Assembly: GCA_964581605.1 (NCBI GenBank)
Contig: CAZOPF010000026.1
Span: 1-57,750, forward strand
DNA: 57,750 nucleotides
Reading direction: 5' to 3'
DNA from: CAADGU01 sp964581605
GTDB taxonomy: Bacteria; Chloroflexota; Anaerolineae; Promineifilales; Promineifilaceae
Both the position numbers and the translations under genes were made by a program. The notes under the pieces are model-generated. The model searched no databases, was not told where the DNA came from, and saw nothing but the letters and a program-made list of their open reading frames with translations. Shown here piece after piece: positions 44,190-51,492 of the stretch; positions within the stretch are counted from its first letter, which is position 1; every line of letters begins with the position of its first letter.

Positions 44190-44420
44190 ATGGCTGAATT
44201 ACTTGGGGAACGTGAAATTGCCGGTGTTCGTTTATTTGATTTGACTTTTTCGGAAGATGAGATTGAGGTAACGGTTGCTGCCTTAAGCATTATCCTGACC
44301 AGCCATAACGATCAGATGCTAGACGACGCCTTTGGCGCTGATCGTGAGGAAATTGAGGCCATTCTCCATGATTTGGAACGAGTGATTGCTGTACTCCAAC
44401 CGGAAGCCGCCTTCGACTAG
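44190..44420 (+). CDS. Small acidic protein, unknown function
   Basis: This 76-residue protein is mostly helical and acidic (FSEDEIEVTVAALSIILTSH, then REEIEAILHDLERVIAVL). It has no membrane segment. Its tight coupling to the basic protein before it suggests that the two may form a complex, possibly in the manner of a toxin-antitoxin pair, but no family could be recognised. Confidence 0.55.
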   Translation: MAELLGEREIAGVRLFDLTFSEDEIEVTVAALSIILTSHNDQMLDDAFGADREEIEAILHDLERVIAVLQPEAAFD

Positions 44421-44425
44421 ATCAT

Positions 44426-45427
44426 CTACAACCGCAGATATTTCACCACCGGGTGACTGGTTTGCTCGATTTCGTCCAGGTTGGCGGCGATGAGTTCGCC
44501 GCGCTGGTAGAGGTATTCTACATGCGCGCCCGCTTCTTCCAGCGCCAGCAGCACGTGGTAGCTCTCCACCTTGCCAAAGAGGTCGCGGCTGATGTCGGCG
44601 ATGGATTTGGGGGTGCGGCAGATGTCCATAATTTTGTCCAGCCGTTCCTGGTGGGATTGGCGGATGGATTGGATACGGCCGTACACATCCCCCATCGCCT
44701 CCTCATGCCCACCCAACCCCAGGTTAATGCCCGGAATTTGTTCGATTTTGCGCAGGGAGTCCAGGTAATGGCCCAGCCCGGTGGACTGCGTGATGCTCTC
44801 CGGCGCCTGATGCGGGGTAATGCGAGAGAGGATGTGATCGGCCGTCAGCAGCACATCGTCCACCAGCAGACAGACCTGCCCGGAACAGTGCCCCGGCGTG
44901 TGGAACACCTGAATACCGCTCACCGTCGGCTGCCCCTCTTCCAGTAAAAATTGCACCGGCACCGATTGGTAATACCGTTTGGCAAAGAGATAGACCTGCA
45001 TCAACTGCTGCTGATGTTCTTCGGAAACGCCTGCGCTCTCTAAAAATTGGGCCACCCGCCGCGAGGCAAACACCGCCCGCTCCTCGTGATTGGACAGCAC
45101 CCGCCGATCCAGCACATGCACACCAATGGGCGCGTCCGTATGCTGGCGCACAAAGGGCAGCCCGCCAAAATGGTCAATATGGCCGTGCGTGATGAGGATG
45201 TGGCGCACATCGGGCAGGGAAACGGGGGTGAATTGCTCGGTCACGGCCGTAAACCCCGCCACCAAATCCCCATTCGCCTGCGCCAACCCAGAGCCGCAAT
45301 CCACCAAAATCCACCCCTCATCCCCGGCAACCAGGTAAATGTTGTTCACCAGATTGGCAAAAGATTGCACGGGAAAGGAATAAATGGCACGGCCGTGCCC
45401 GGTAACAAACTGCTGTGCTGCTTTCAT
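44426..45427 (-). CDS. Metallo-beta-lactamase-fold hydrolase
   Basis: This 333-residue protein has the zinc-binding motif ILITHGHIDHFGG (HxHxDH, about residue 95), a further metal histidine in HTPGHCSGQ and the aspartate in LLTADHIL. After the metal domain, a helical C-terminal region of about 100 residues (RQSHQERLDKIMDI) resembles the tail of glyoxalase II-like/RNase Z-like members that binds substrate. The substrate is unknown. The ATG at 45427 is used; an ATG at 45445 is possible. Confidence 0.87.
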   Translation of the reverse strand: MKAAQQFVTGHGRAIYSFPVQSFANLVNNIYLVAGDEGWILVDCGSGLAQANGDLVAGFTAVTEQFTPVSLPDVRHILITHGHIDHFGGLPFVRQHTDAPIGVHVLDRRVLSNHEERAVFASRRVAQFLESAGVSEEHQQQLMQVYLFAKRYYQSVPVQFLLEEGQPTVSGIQVFHTPGHCSGQVCLLVDDVLLTADHILSRITPHQAPESITQSTGLGHYLDSLRKIEQIPGINLGLGGHEEAMGDVYGRIQSIRQSHQERLDKIMDICRTPKSIADISRDLFGKVESYHVLLALEEAGAHVEYLYQRGELIAANLDEIEQTSHPVVKYLRL

Positions 45428-45517
45428 GGGGTGGATTATAGCCATAGACGGCCGAAGCCCGAAATCCAGGCACCCCACCCCGATCGCCGATTACCGGCTA
45501 CCGGTTACCGCCAACTT

Positions 45518-45526
45518 TGTTATACT
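45518..45526 (+). promoter_or_regulatory. Extended -10 promoter element before the DGR target gene
   Basis: TGTTATACT is an extended -10 box 43 bases before the ATG of the NACHT gene. GATTACCGGCTACCGG-type repeats lie just upstream. No -35 box is seen. Confidence 0.4.
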
Positions 45527-45569
45527 TCTGCCACCGTATGCGCGTCCCACCCATACAGGAGGATAACCC

Positions 45570-48500
45570 ATGACCAACCCCCAACCAGAAGAAAAAGGTA
45601 GCCTCTGGCAATCTATCCTTAAAGCCGCCGAAGGGCTGGACCAGCCGCTCCGTTTTATCATCGTCTTTGGCGTTTTGCTGGCCGTATTGTTCATTGCCGC
45701 CCCCAACATATCCGGCAACCAGTTGATCCTGCTCGCCATTTTGCTCATTGGCGGCATGATCCTCTACGTCTGGTGGGATTACCGCCACTTTCGCCATCCG
45801 GCCGATGCCGTCTCGCAACCGCCGGACGACAATCAGCCGCCAGGCGCCAACTGGCCACCGCCTGAGCAACCACGCCCGACCAGACGCCAAAACCGGGAAG
45901 ACCTGGCGCAGACCTACCTCTGGCACATTTTTGACCAGTGCCAGCACCTCTCCATGGCCGACGTCCACCGCCGCGCCCAACAGAAGCCGTGGGAAAAGCT
46001 GCCCATAGACGCCATCTTCACCACCCTGGACGTGGCCGCCACCGGCATGGAGCGCACCGGCCGTAAATGGGGCTTTTTAGGGCAGGTCGGGCTGGATGAA
46101 CCAGGCCAGCGCGAACCGGCCCTGGCGGCCATCAGCCGCGAAAAACGGCTGGTGCTGCTCGGCCAGCCCGGCTCCGGCAAATCCACCCTGGTCAGCTTCA
46201 TCGCCTACTGCCTGGCCGGAGAAGCATTGGCCCAGGCAGGCGTGGACGAAGGGCAGGCGCGGCTGAAAACATTGCACGACCAGGGTTGGACGCTGCCCAC
46301 CCTGCTGCCCGTCCGCATTATCCTGCGTGACTATGCCGCCCGCGGCCTGCCGGCCGGGCAAGGGCTGTGGGAATTCCTGACGGCCGAACTGAGCCAACCC
46401 AAACCCGGCCTGGGCGACTACCTGCCCGAATTGGAGCGCCATTTACAGCGGCGTGGCGGCTTGCTGCTGCTAGACGGACTGGACGAAGTGCCCCTGGCCC
46501 ACCAGCGCCGCGACCAATTGCGGGAAGCGATCAAAACCTTTGCCCGCGACTTCGACAAAGTGCGCCTCCTCGTCACCAGCCGCCCCTACGCCTACGATGC
46601 CAGCTGGCAGTTGCCCGGTTTTGCCCGCGCCGACCTGCTCGATTTCGATTCCGGCCAGATCAACAGCTACATTGAAAGCTGGTACCGCGCTGCCGGGCAA
46701 AAAGACCCCGAACTACCGGCCGAACGCGCCGACCACTATGCCCGCCAGCTAAAAGAGGAGATGGAACGCAACCGTAACCTGGCCGACCTGGCCCAACGGC
46801 CGCTCCTGCTGGCTCTCATCGTCTCCCTGCACCGCTGGCGGCACGGTGAACCGCTGCCGGAAAAACGAGAGGAGCTATACCACGAAAGCGTCGAACTGCT
46901 GCTGGATATGTGGCAGCGCCCCAAACGCATTGATGACGAACGCGGCCCACGCCAGGAAACGAGCGCCGTCGAAGAGCTGGGCATTGGCCTGGACGCCCTG
47001 CGCCAGGCGCTCAGCAAAGTCGCCTTTGAAATTCACAAAAACCAGCCAGAATTACGGGACACGGCCGACATCCCCGCCGGTCAACTGGCCGGCGAACTGT
47101 TTAACGCCCCCGGCCGTAAGCGCAACATTGAAATGGACGACGTGATCGCCTACCTGAAAGAGCGCGCCGGGCTGCTGGTGGAGCGCGGCGAAGACAGCGA
47201 GGGGCAGGCTATCTACGCCTTTCCCCACCGCACCTTTCAGGAATACCTGGCTGCCTGTTACCTGGCCGACCACGACCACCTGCAACTACTGGCCAATCTG
47301 GCCCGGCAAGAGCCAGACCGCTGGCGCGAAGTGCTGCTGTTGGCCGTAGCCAAAGCGGAACGGGGTTTCAAATCTTCCTGCTGGCTCTTTGTGAACGCCC
47401 TCTGCGGCCAACCCTTTAACGCCGCCGCCCCCACCCCGGCCAATCAGTGGGGGGCGCGGCTGGCCGGGCAGGCATTGCTGGAATCGGCCGGCCCCGCCCT
47501 GTCCCAAAACAACTGGCTGGATGGGCTGAACAACGCCAACCGGCAAAGCGTCTGGCGCGTGTGTGACTGGCTGGCCTATGTGGCCACGGCCGGCGACCTG
47601 CCCGCGCCGGAGCGAGCCGGCGCAGGCGCCTGCCTGGGGCAGCTGGATGACCCCCACCTGGCACTGATGACGGTAGATGGCCTGGAGTTTTGTTATGTGC
47701 CGCCCGGCCCTTTCTGGATGGGCAGCGATGAAGACAGCCGGGAGGTATTGGGCAAAGATGCCGAGCGGCCGCTGCACCAGACCGACATTGCCTACCCCTA
47801 CTGGTTGGGGCGCTTCCCCATCACCAACGCCCAGTTTGCCGAATTTGTGGGCGACGGCGGCTACCGGGTGGCCGATTACTGGACAGAAGCGGCCCAGCAC
47901 GGCTTCTGGCGCGACGGGCAGGTGCGGGGTTACACCTGGCGGCCAGATGAAGAGAACGATTGGCTGTGGCTGGACCGTCCGTATGATTACGGCCGCCCCT
48001 ATGCCCTGCCCAACCACCCCGCCGTCGGCCTGAACTGGTACGAGAGCCTGGCCTTCACGCGCTGGCTCACCACCCGCTGGCGGAGCGCGGGCATCCTGCC
48101 CGCCGGCTGGTCCATCGTTTTGCCCTCCGAAGCCGAATGGGAAAAAGCGGCCCGCGGCGGCCTGGAGATACCGACTAAATCACTGACACAGCCGCTCGCT
48201 GCTGCCACATTGACCCCCGACATACCCCGGCAGGCCAACCCCCTGCCGCAGCGCCGCTTCCCCTGGGGGGATGAACTGCCCACCGCCGAACATGCCAACT
48301 ATGACCAGGCCGGCGTGGGCGCCCCCAGCCGCCCCGGCGCCTTCCCCGCTGGCGCCTCCCCCTACGGCTGCCAGGAGATGAGCGGCAATGTCTGGGAATG
48401 GACGCGCACCCTGTGGGGGCAATTTGTTCCCGAAAAATCAAAAGAGGATAAAATCGTTTTTGAACCTTTAATAACTTATCCGTACAAGGCAGAGGACGGC

Positions 48501-48674
48501 CGTGAAAACCTGGCCGCCAACGATTACTGGCCCCGCGTGCTGCGCGGCAGCAGCTTTGCCAATGAAGATGACACGCTGCGCGCGGCGTTCCGCGACAGGG
48601 ACTTCCCGAGCCACCGGGGCAGGCTCATCGGTTTTCGGGTGGCGGCGGCCCCATTTTTTACCTCTGCCCGCTGA
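45570..48674 (+). CDS. DGR target: membrane-anchored NACHT ATPase fused to an FGE/C-type-lectin domain
   Basis: This 1,034-residue protein starts at an ATG with AGGAGG upstream. Two membrane helices lie at about residues 25-70. A NACHT NTPase follows, with Walker A GQPGSGKSTL (about 198) and Walker B LLLLDGLDEVP (about 300), then a helical region to about 690. Residues 700-1030 form an FGE-sulfatase (formylglycine-generating enzyme-like) domain, a C-type-lectin-related fold: FCYVPPGPFWMGSDEDS, EMSGNVWEWTR, VLRGSSF and GFRVAAAP. The final part corresponds to the variable repeat of DGR targets. A NACHT sensor linked to a diversifiable lectin-fold domain is known from proposed bacterial conflict or immune-like systems. 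The gene contains almost no copies of the palindrome common elsewhere in the window. Confidence 0.9.
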   Translation: MTNPQPEEKGSLWQSILKAAEGLDQPLRFIIVFGVLLAVLFIAAPNISGNQLILLAILLIGGMILYVWWDYRHFRHPADAVSQPPDDNQPPGANWPPPEQPRPTRRQNREDLAQTYLWHIFDQCQHLSMADVHRRAQQKPWEKLPIDAIFTTLDVAATGMERTGRKWGFLGQVGLDEPGQREPALAAISREKRLVLLGQPGSGKSTLVSFIAYCLAGEALAQAGVDEGQARLKTLHDQGWTLPTLLPVRIILRDYAARGLPAGQGLWEFLTAELSQPKPGLGDYLPELERHLQRRGGLLLLDGLDEVPLAHQRRDQLREAIKTFARDFDKVRLLVTSRPYAYDASWQLPGFARADLLDFDSGQINSYIESWYRAAGQKDPELPAERADHYARQLKEEMERNRNLADLAQRPLLLALIVSLHRWRHGEPLPEKREELYHESVELLLDMWQRPKRIDDERGPRQETSAVEELGIGLDALRQALSKVAFEIHKNQPELRDTADIPAGQLAGELFNAPGRKRNIEMDDVIAYLKERAGLLVERGEDSEGQAIYAFPHRTFQEYLAACYLADHDHLQLLANLARQEPDRWREVLLLAVAKAERGFKSSCWLFVNALCGQPFNAAAPTPANQWGARLAGQALLESAGPALSQNNWLDGLNNANRQSVWRVCDWLAYVATAGDLPAPERAGAGACLGQLDDPHLALMTVDGLEFCYVPPGPFWMGSDEDSREVLGKDAERPLHQTDIAYPYWLGRFPITNAQFAEFVGDGGYRVADYWTEAAQHGFWRDGQVRGYTWRPDEENDWLWLDRPYDYGRPYALPNHPAVGLNWYESLAFTRWLTTRWRSAGILPAGWSIVLPSEAEWEKAARGGLEIPTKSLTQPLAAATLTPDIPRQANPLPQRRFPWGDELPTAEHANYDQAGVGAPSRPGAFPAGASPYGCQEMSGNVWEWTRTLWGQFVPEKSKEDKIVFEPLITYPYKAEDGRENLAANDYWPRVLRGSSFANEDDTLRAAFRDRDFPSHRGRLIGFRVAAAPFFTSAR
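48520..48650 (+). other. Probable variable repeat (VR) at the 3' end of the target gene
   Basis: By analogy with DGR targets with FGE folds, the variable residues lie between the RVLRGSSF strand and the final IGFRV strand. Here these residues are ANEDDTLRAAFRDRDFPSHR, surface-exposed loop positions in such folds. The 3' part ATCGGTTTTCGGGT would be within the initiation-of-mutagenic-homology region. Boundaries are estimated because no template repeat is available for comparison. Confidence 0.6.
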
Positions 48675-48693
48675 CTCTCTGATCTCTGTCTCT

Positions 48694-48750
48694 CTGATCA
48701 GGGGCGGTCTTCCGCCCCTCTGATCTCTCATCCGCGCCTTTGGCGCGGAT
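48694..48750 (+). promoter_or_regulatory. Two adjacent hairpins downstream of the VR
   Basis: Hairpin 1 has stem GGGGCGG / CCGCCCC with a 4-base TCTT loop (48701-48717), extended by flanking GATCA / TGATC. Hairpin 2 has stem ATCCGCGCC / GGCGCGGAT with a 3-base loop (48730-48750), followed by an AT-rich stretch. In the Bordetella phage DGR a GC-rich hairpin with a 4-base loop just after the VR is needed for efficient retrohoming; hairpin 1 has that form. Hairpin 2 with the following T-rich stretch could be a terminator. Confidence 0.55.
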
Positions 48751-48789
48751 CGCAAAATTTTTATTTTTACCCTTATCAGGAGTAAGAAT

Positions 48790-49083
48790 ATGGCTACCCA
48801 AGAAATGCCCATCTTCACCCGCACCTTTGACTTTATCTCCTGGCTGTTGCCGGCCACCAATCACTTCCCCCGCGCCCACCGGCACACCTTCACCCAACGG
48901 CTGCTAGACACCGCCTTTGACCTCAACGACCGCCTGGAAGAGGCCAACCGGCGGCGCGGCGCGGCGCGGCAGGAACAGCTGGCCCTGGCCGACGAAGCGC
49001 TGCACAAAGTGCGCGTCTATCTGCGGCTGCGGAGTCTGTCCCTGGCCGCGCCTGTTTGTCGTAGGGGCAAGGCAACCGGGTAA
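48790..49083 (+). CDS. avd: DGR accessory protein Avd, C-terminally truncated
   Basis: This 97-residue four-helix-bundle protein (ATG with AGGAG upstream) shows the Avd pattern: PIFTRTFDFISWLLPATNHF, LDTAFDLNDRLEEANRRRG and ADEALHKVRVYLRLR. Avd forms a pentamer that binds the reverse transcriptase and template RNA. Family members continue for about 25-30 more residues after VYLRL. Here the sequence departs into SLSLAAPVCRRGKATG, encoded partly by a foldback element, and stops at the edge of an assembly gap. Either the element truncated avd or the contig join is wrong. Confidence 0.82.
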   Translation: MATQEMPIFTRTFDFISWLLPATNHFPRAHRHTFTQRLLDTAFDLNDRLEEANRRRGAARQEQLALADEALHKVRVYLRLRSLSLAAPVCRRGKATG

Positions 49084-49238
49084 NNNNNNNNNNNNNNNNN
49101 NNNNNNNNNNNNNNNNNNNNNNNNNNNNNNNNNNNNNNNNNNNNNNNNNNNNNNNNNNNNNNNNNNNNNNNNNNNNNNNNNNNGCGGAGTCTGTCCCTGG
49201 CCGCGCCTGTTTGTCGTAGGGGCAAGGCAACCGGGTAA
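49029..49238. other. Assembly gap (100 N at 49084-49183) flanked by an exact 55-base direct repeat
   Basis: Bases 49029-49083 and 49184-49238 are identical over 55 bases and directly abut a run of exactly 100 N. A shared end of 55 bases is what a de Bruijn-graph assembler with k = 55 leaves at contig ends, and 100 N is a scaffolding convention. The true distance and content are therefore unknown. In most DGRs the template repeat lies here, between avd and the reverse transcriptase gene. Confidence 0.85.
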
Positions 49239-49283
49239 TATCTTTGTGGCGAAGATCCCCCATTATCCTGGTTGCCTTGCTCT
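49219..49283. repeat. 65-bp foldback element between avd and RT
   Basis: Arms GGCAAGGCAACC and GGTTGCCTTGC lie about 35 bases apart in an element the same size as that at 41278. Its left arm is also present on the other side of the gap and ends the avd frame. Confidence 0.65.
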
Positions 49284-49364
49284 CTTGGCGCCAACGGGCC
49301 GGGCGAATACAGAAGCGGCGGCGTGCCCCAGGTTCGTCCCCGGTACGCCGCCACCGGCAGAAGT

Positions 49365-49430
49365 GGGGCGAGACAGGCGGGAAACAGCGCTTTTCTGCGT
49401 GGCCCTGGCCGCGCCCGCCTGTCCCGCCCC
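49365..49430. repeat. 66-bp foldback element just before the RT start
   Basis: GGGGCGAGACAGGCGGG (49365-49381) pairs with CCCGCCTGTCCCGCCCC (49414-49430) at 16 of 17 positions around 32 bases. It belongs to the same size class as the elements at 41278 and 49219. Confidence 0.7.
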
Positions 49431-49452
49431 TACAATGGTGTGGCGCGTGGCG

Positions 49453-50487
49453 ATGTATGCCCAACTCACTTCCTGGAATAATCTCCTGTTGGCCTACCAG
49501 CGTGCTGCCAAAGGTAAAAGGGGCCAGCCCAACGTGGCCGCCTTTGAACACGACCTGGAGTTAAACCTGCTGCAACTGCAAACCGAACTGCGTGATAAGA
49601 GCTACCAACCCGGCAACTACCATTCTTTTTATATCCATGAACCCAAACGCCGCCTCATCTCCGCCGCCCCCTTCCGTGACCGGGTAGTGCACCATGCCCT
49701 CTGTAACCTCATTGAGCCGATTTTTGAACGCAGTTTTATTGCCGATTCCTATGCCAACCGGGTGGGCAAGGGCACACACCGCGCTTTAGACCGCTGCCAG
49801 GCGTTTGCCCGGCGCTATCGTTATGTGCTGCCCTGTGACATTCGCCAGTTTTTCCCGTCTATTGACCACGCCATTTTACGCACCACATTAGCCCGCAAAA
49901 TCCCCGACGAAGAGGTGATGTGGCTGGTAGACCAGATTACTGCCAGCGGTCAGGGAGTGTTGACCGAACAATATGAGATGGTCTGGTTTCCTGGCGATGA
50001 TTTGTTGGCGGGCTTACGGCCGCGCGGCCTGCCCATTGGCAACCTCACCAGCCAGTTTTGGGCTAATTGTTACCTGAACCCATTTGACCATTTTGTGAAG
50101 CGGGAGTTACGCTGCCTGGCCTACGTGCGCTATGTGGATGATATGCTGCTTTTTAGCGATGACAAACAGACGTTGTGGCGCTGGCAGGCGGCGGTAATCG
50201 AACGATTGGCCGGATTGCGTCTGACCATTCACCCCGGCGCACATGCACGCCCAACGACGGAAGGGATACCGTTTCTGGGTTTTGTGGTTTATCCCTCGCA
50301 CCGGCGGTTGAAACGGCGTAAGGTGGTGCATTTCCGGCGGCGGTTGCAAGAGAAACTGCGCGTTTATGGGGCCGGCGATTGTGCAATGGGCGATGTGGGG
50401 GTAACGATTCGTGGCTGGCTGAACCACGCCCGCTACGGTGATACCTGGGGCCTGCGCCGTGCCATCTTGCGTGAAGTTGTTCTCTAG
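49453..50487 (+). CDS. DGR-type reverse transcriptase
   Basis: This 344-residue protein has the reverse transcriptase motifs RYRYVLPCDIRQFFPSIDH (first catalytic Asp, about residue 128), GLPIGNLTSQFWANCYLNPF (about 195) and YVRYVDDMLLF (catalytic DD, about 228). The IGNxxSQ form, instead of QGxxxSP of other retroelement enzymes, is diagnostic of DGR reverse transcriptases. The N-terminus MYAQLTSWNNLLLAYQRA also matches the family. The start at 49453 is chosen on that basis; the frame is open to 49246, but that part is repeat DNA. The enzyme should make adenine-mutagenised cDNA from a template repeat and write it into the target's VR. It appears intact. Confidence 0.93.
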   Translation: MYAQLTSWNNLLLAYQRAAKGKRGQPNVAAFEHDLELNLLQLQTELRDKSYQPGNYHSFYIHEPKRRLISAAPFRDRVVHHALCNLIEPIFERSFIADSYANRVGKGTHRALDRCQAFARRYRYVLPCDIRQFFPSIDHAILRTTLARKIPDEEVMWLVDQITASGQGVLTEQYEMVWFPGDDLLAGLRPRGLPIGNLTSQFWANCYLNPFDHFVKRELRCLAYVRYVDDMLLFSDDKQTLWRWQAAVIERLAGLRLTIHPGAHARPTTEGIPFLGFVVYPSHRRLKRRKVVHFRRRLQEKLRVYGAGDCAMGDVGVTIRGWLNHARYGDTWGLRRAILREVVL

Positions 50488-50870
50488 CCACTGCCCGCCT
50501 GTCTGGCCCCGTTTTGGCTAATTGGGGTGAGACGGCGCGGAGACCGGGCTATCAGTTTTGCCCAAATGAAACTTGCACCTTTCCACGCCTACGCAATTTT
50601 GTTGTCAACTTGAGAATTGTTGATAACGGCCGCAACAATTCTCAATTTGGCCCAATTGCCTATGAATGAATTCATAGGCTGATGCAAAAAACGGGCTGAA
50701 GCACGTTGTTAAAGGCGTAACCAACGCACTTGAGCGCGTTTTGTCTGACAGGCGTTGGCGATTGCCTCCGTACAATTTGATTTGCCCGCCACGCCTGCCC
50801 GTGATATAGTTCCAGCCCTGGCCCGCCACGCGGGCTACTTTTATGTATTGAACCAATGGAGAAGGCTGCC
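50488..50870. other. Intergenic region between the DGR reverse transcriptase and rplS
   Basis: No gene is seen in these 383 bases, and no sequence similar to the VR was found. They contain two strong hairpins listed separately and a TATAGT box (50805-50810) with a poorly spaced TTGATT (50777-50782), a weak promoter candidate for rplS. Confidence 0.55.
50610..50678. repeat. Two neighbouring palindromic structures upstream of rplS
   Basis: TTGAGAATTGTTG (50610-50622) pairs exactly with CAACAATTCTCAA (50633-50645), and CCTATGAAT (50659-50667) pairs with ATTCATAGG (50670-50678) with only 2 bases between. They lie about 200 bases before rplS. They may be terminators, operators or a mobile-element end; no T-run follows. 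Confidence 0.6.
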
Positions 50871-51227
50871 ATGTCTGATTTATTATTGAAAGCATTTGAT
50901 AACGAACCTGTCGCCGGTTTGCCGGAACTGCGCGTGGGTGATGATGTCACCGTCCACTTTCGCATTAACGTGGGCGACCGCAACGAACGTACCCAATTGG
51001 TGCGCGGGATGATCATTCGCCTGCGCAACAGCAACAACAATCGCAATTTCACGGTGCGCCGCATCGCCTCCAATGGTGTGGGGGTGGAACGTACCTTTTT
51101 GTTCAACTCTCCCCGCATCGAGAAAATTGAAGTGCATCGCCATGCGCATGTGCGCCAGGCGAACCTGTACTTTATGCGTGACCGCACCGGTAAATCGGCC
51201 CGTCTGCGCGAAAAACGGTTATTTTAA
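50871..51227 (+). CDS. rplS: 50S ribosomal protein L19
   Basis: This 118-residue ribosomal protein matches L19 throughout, with PELRVGDDVTVHFRINVGDR, then QLVRGMIIRLRNSNNNRNFT, TVRRIASNGVGVERTFLFNS and RQANLYFMRDRTGKSARLRE. L19 sits at the 30S-50S interface. The ATG at 50871 has GGAGAAGG upstream. It is transcribed alone here, without the usual trmD and rimM neighbours. Two copies of ACGGCCGT lie within 20 bases after the stop codon, followed by a terminator. Confidence 0.96.
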   Translation: MSDLLLKAFDNEPVAGLPELRVGDDVTVHFRINVGDRNERTQLVRGMIIRLRNSNNNRNFTVRRIASNGVGVERTFLFNSPRIEKIEVHRHAHVRQANLYFMRDRTGKSARLREKRLF

Positions 51228-51268
51228 CGGCCGTCTGGCAACGGCCGTGCCCTCTCATCACCATCCCA

Positions 51269-51299
51269 GGTGAAAGTCTGCTGGCTTTCACCTTTTTTT
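51269..51299 (+). terminator. Rho-independent terminator of rplS
   Basis: Stem GGTGAAAG / CTTTCACC with an 8-base loop is followed by a run of seven T. Confidence 0.9.
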
Positions 51300-51430
51300 G
51301 TTTCAGGTGGTGGTGTATAAAAATCGAACGCGGATGACGCGGACTCTATCTGCCAAATCTGCACAATCATTGATTATTTGCTCAGGAGACTTCACGGGCA
51401 GCAGCCCACCACAATGGATGTAAGTTGTAG

Positions 51431-51469
51431 CTCGATTTTCCAAATCGAGTGGCGATTTGGAAAATCGCC
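51431..51469. repeat. Pair of CGATTTTCCAAATCG-type palindromes
   Basis: CTCGATTTTCCAAATCGAG and GGCGATTTGGAAAATCGCC lie side by side in opposite orientation, each able to form an 8-bp hairpin. A related single copy is at 54186-54204. This is a small dispersed palindromic repeat. Confidence 0.7.
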
Positions 51470-51492
51470 CCACGGTTATGAAGGAGTAAAAA

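Noticed and set aside
49029..49238. A genuine 55-base tandem duplication
   Set aside because: The exact length and the run of exactly 100 N point to contig-end overlap in an assembly rather than biology.
49239..49452. Possible template repeat or N-terminal extension of the reverse transcriptase
   Set aside because: The frame is open from 49246, but the DNA consists of foldback-element sequence and shows no match to the VR (no GFR-coding or RVLRG-coding segment). It is treated as spacer.
50488..50870. Possible template repeat downstream of the reverse transcriptase
   Set aside because: I compared it by eye with 48520-48650 on both strands and saw no shared blocks longer than expected by chance.
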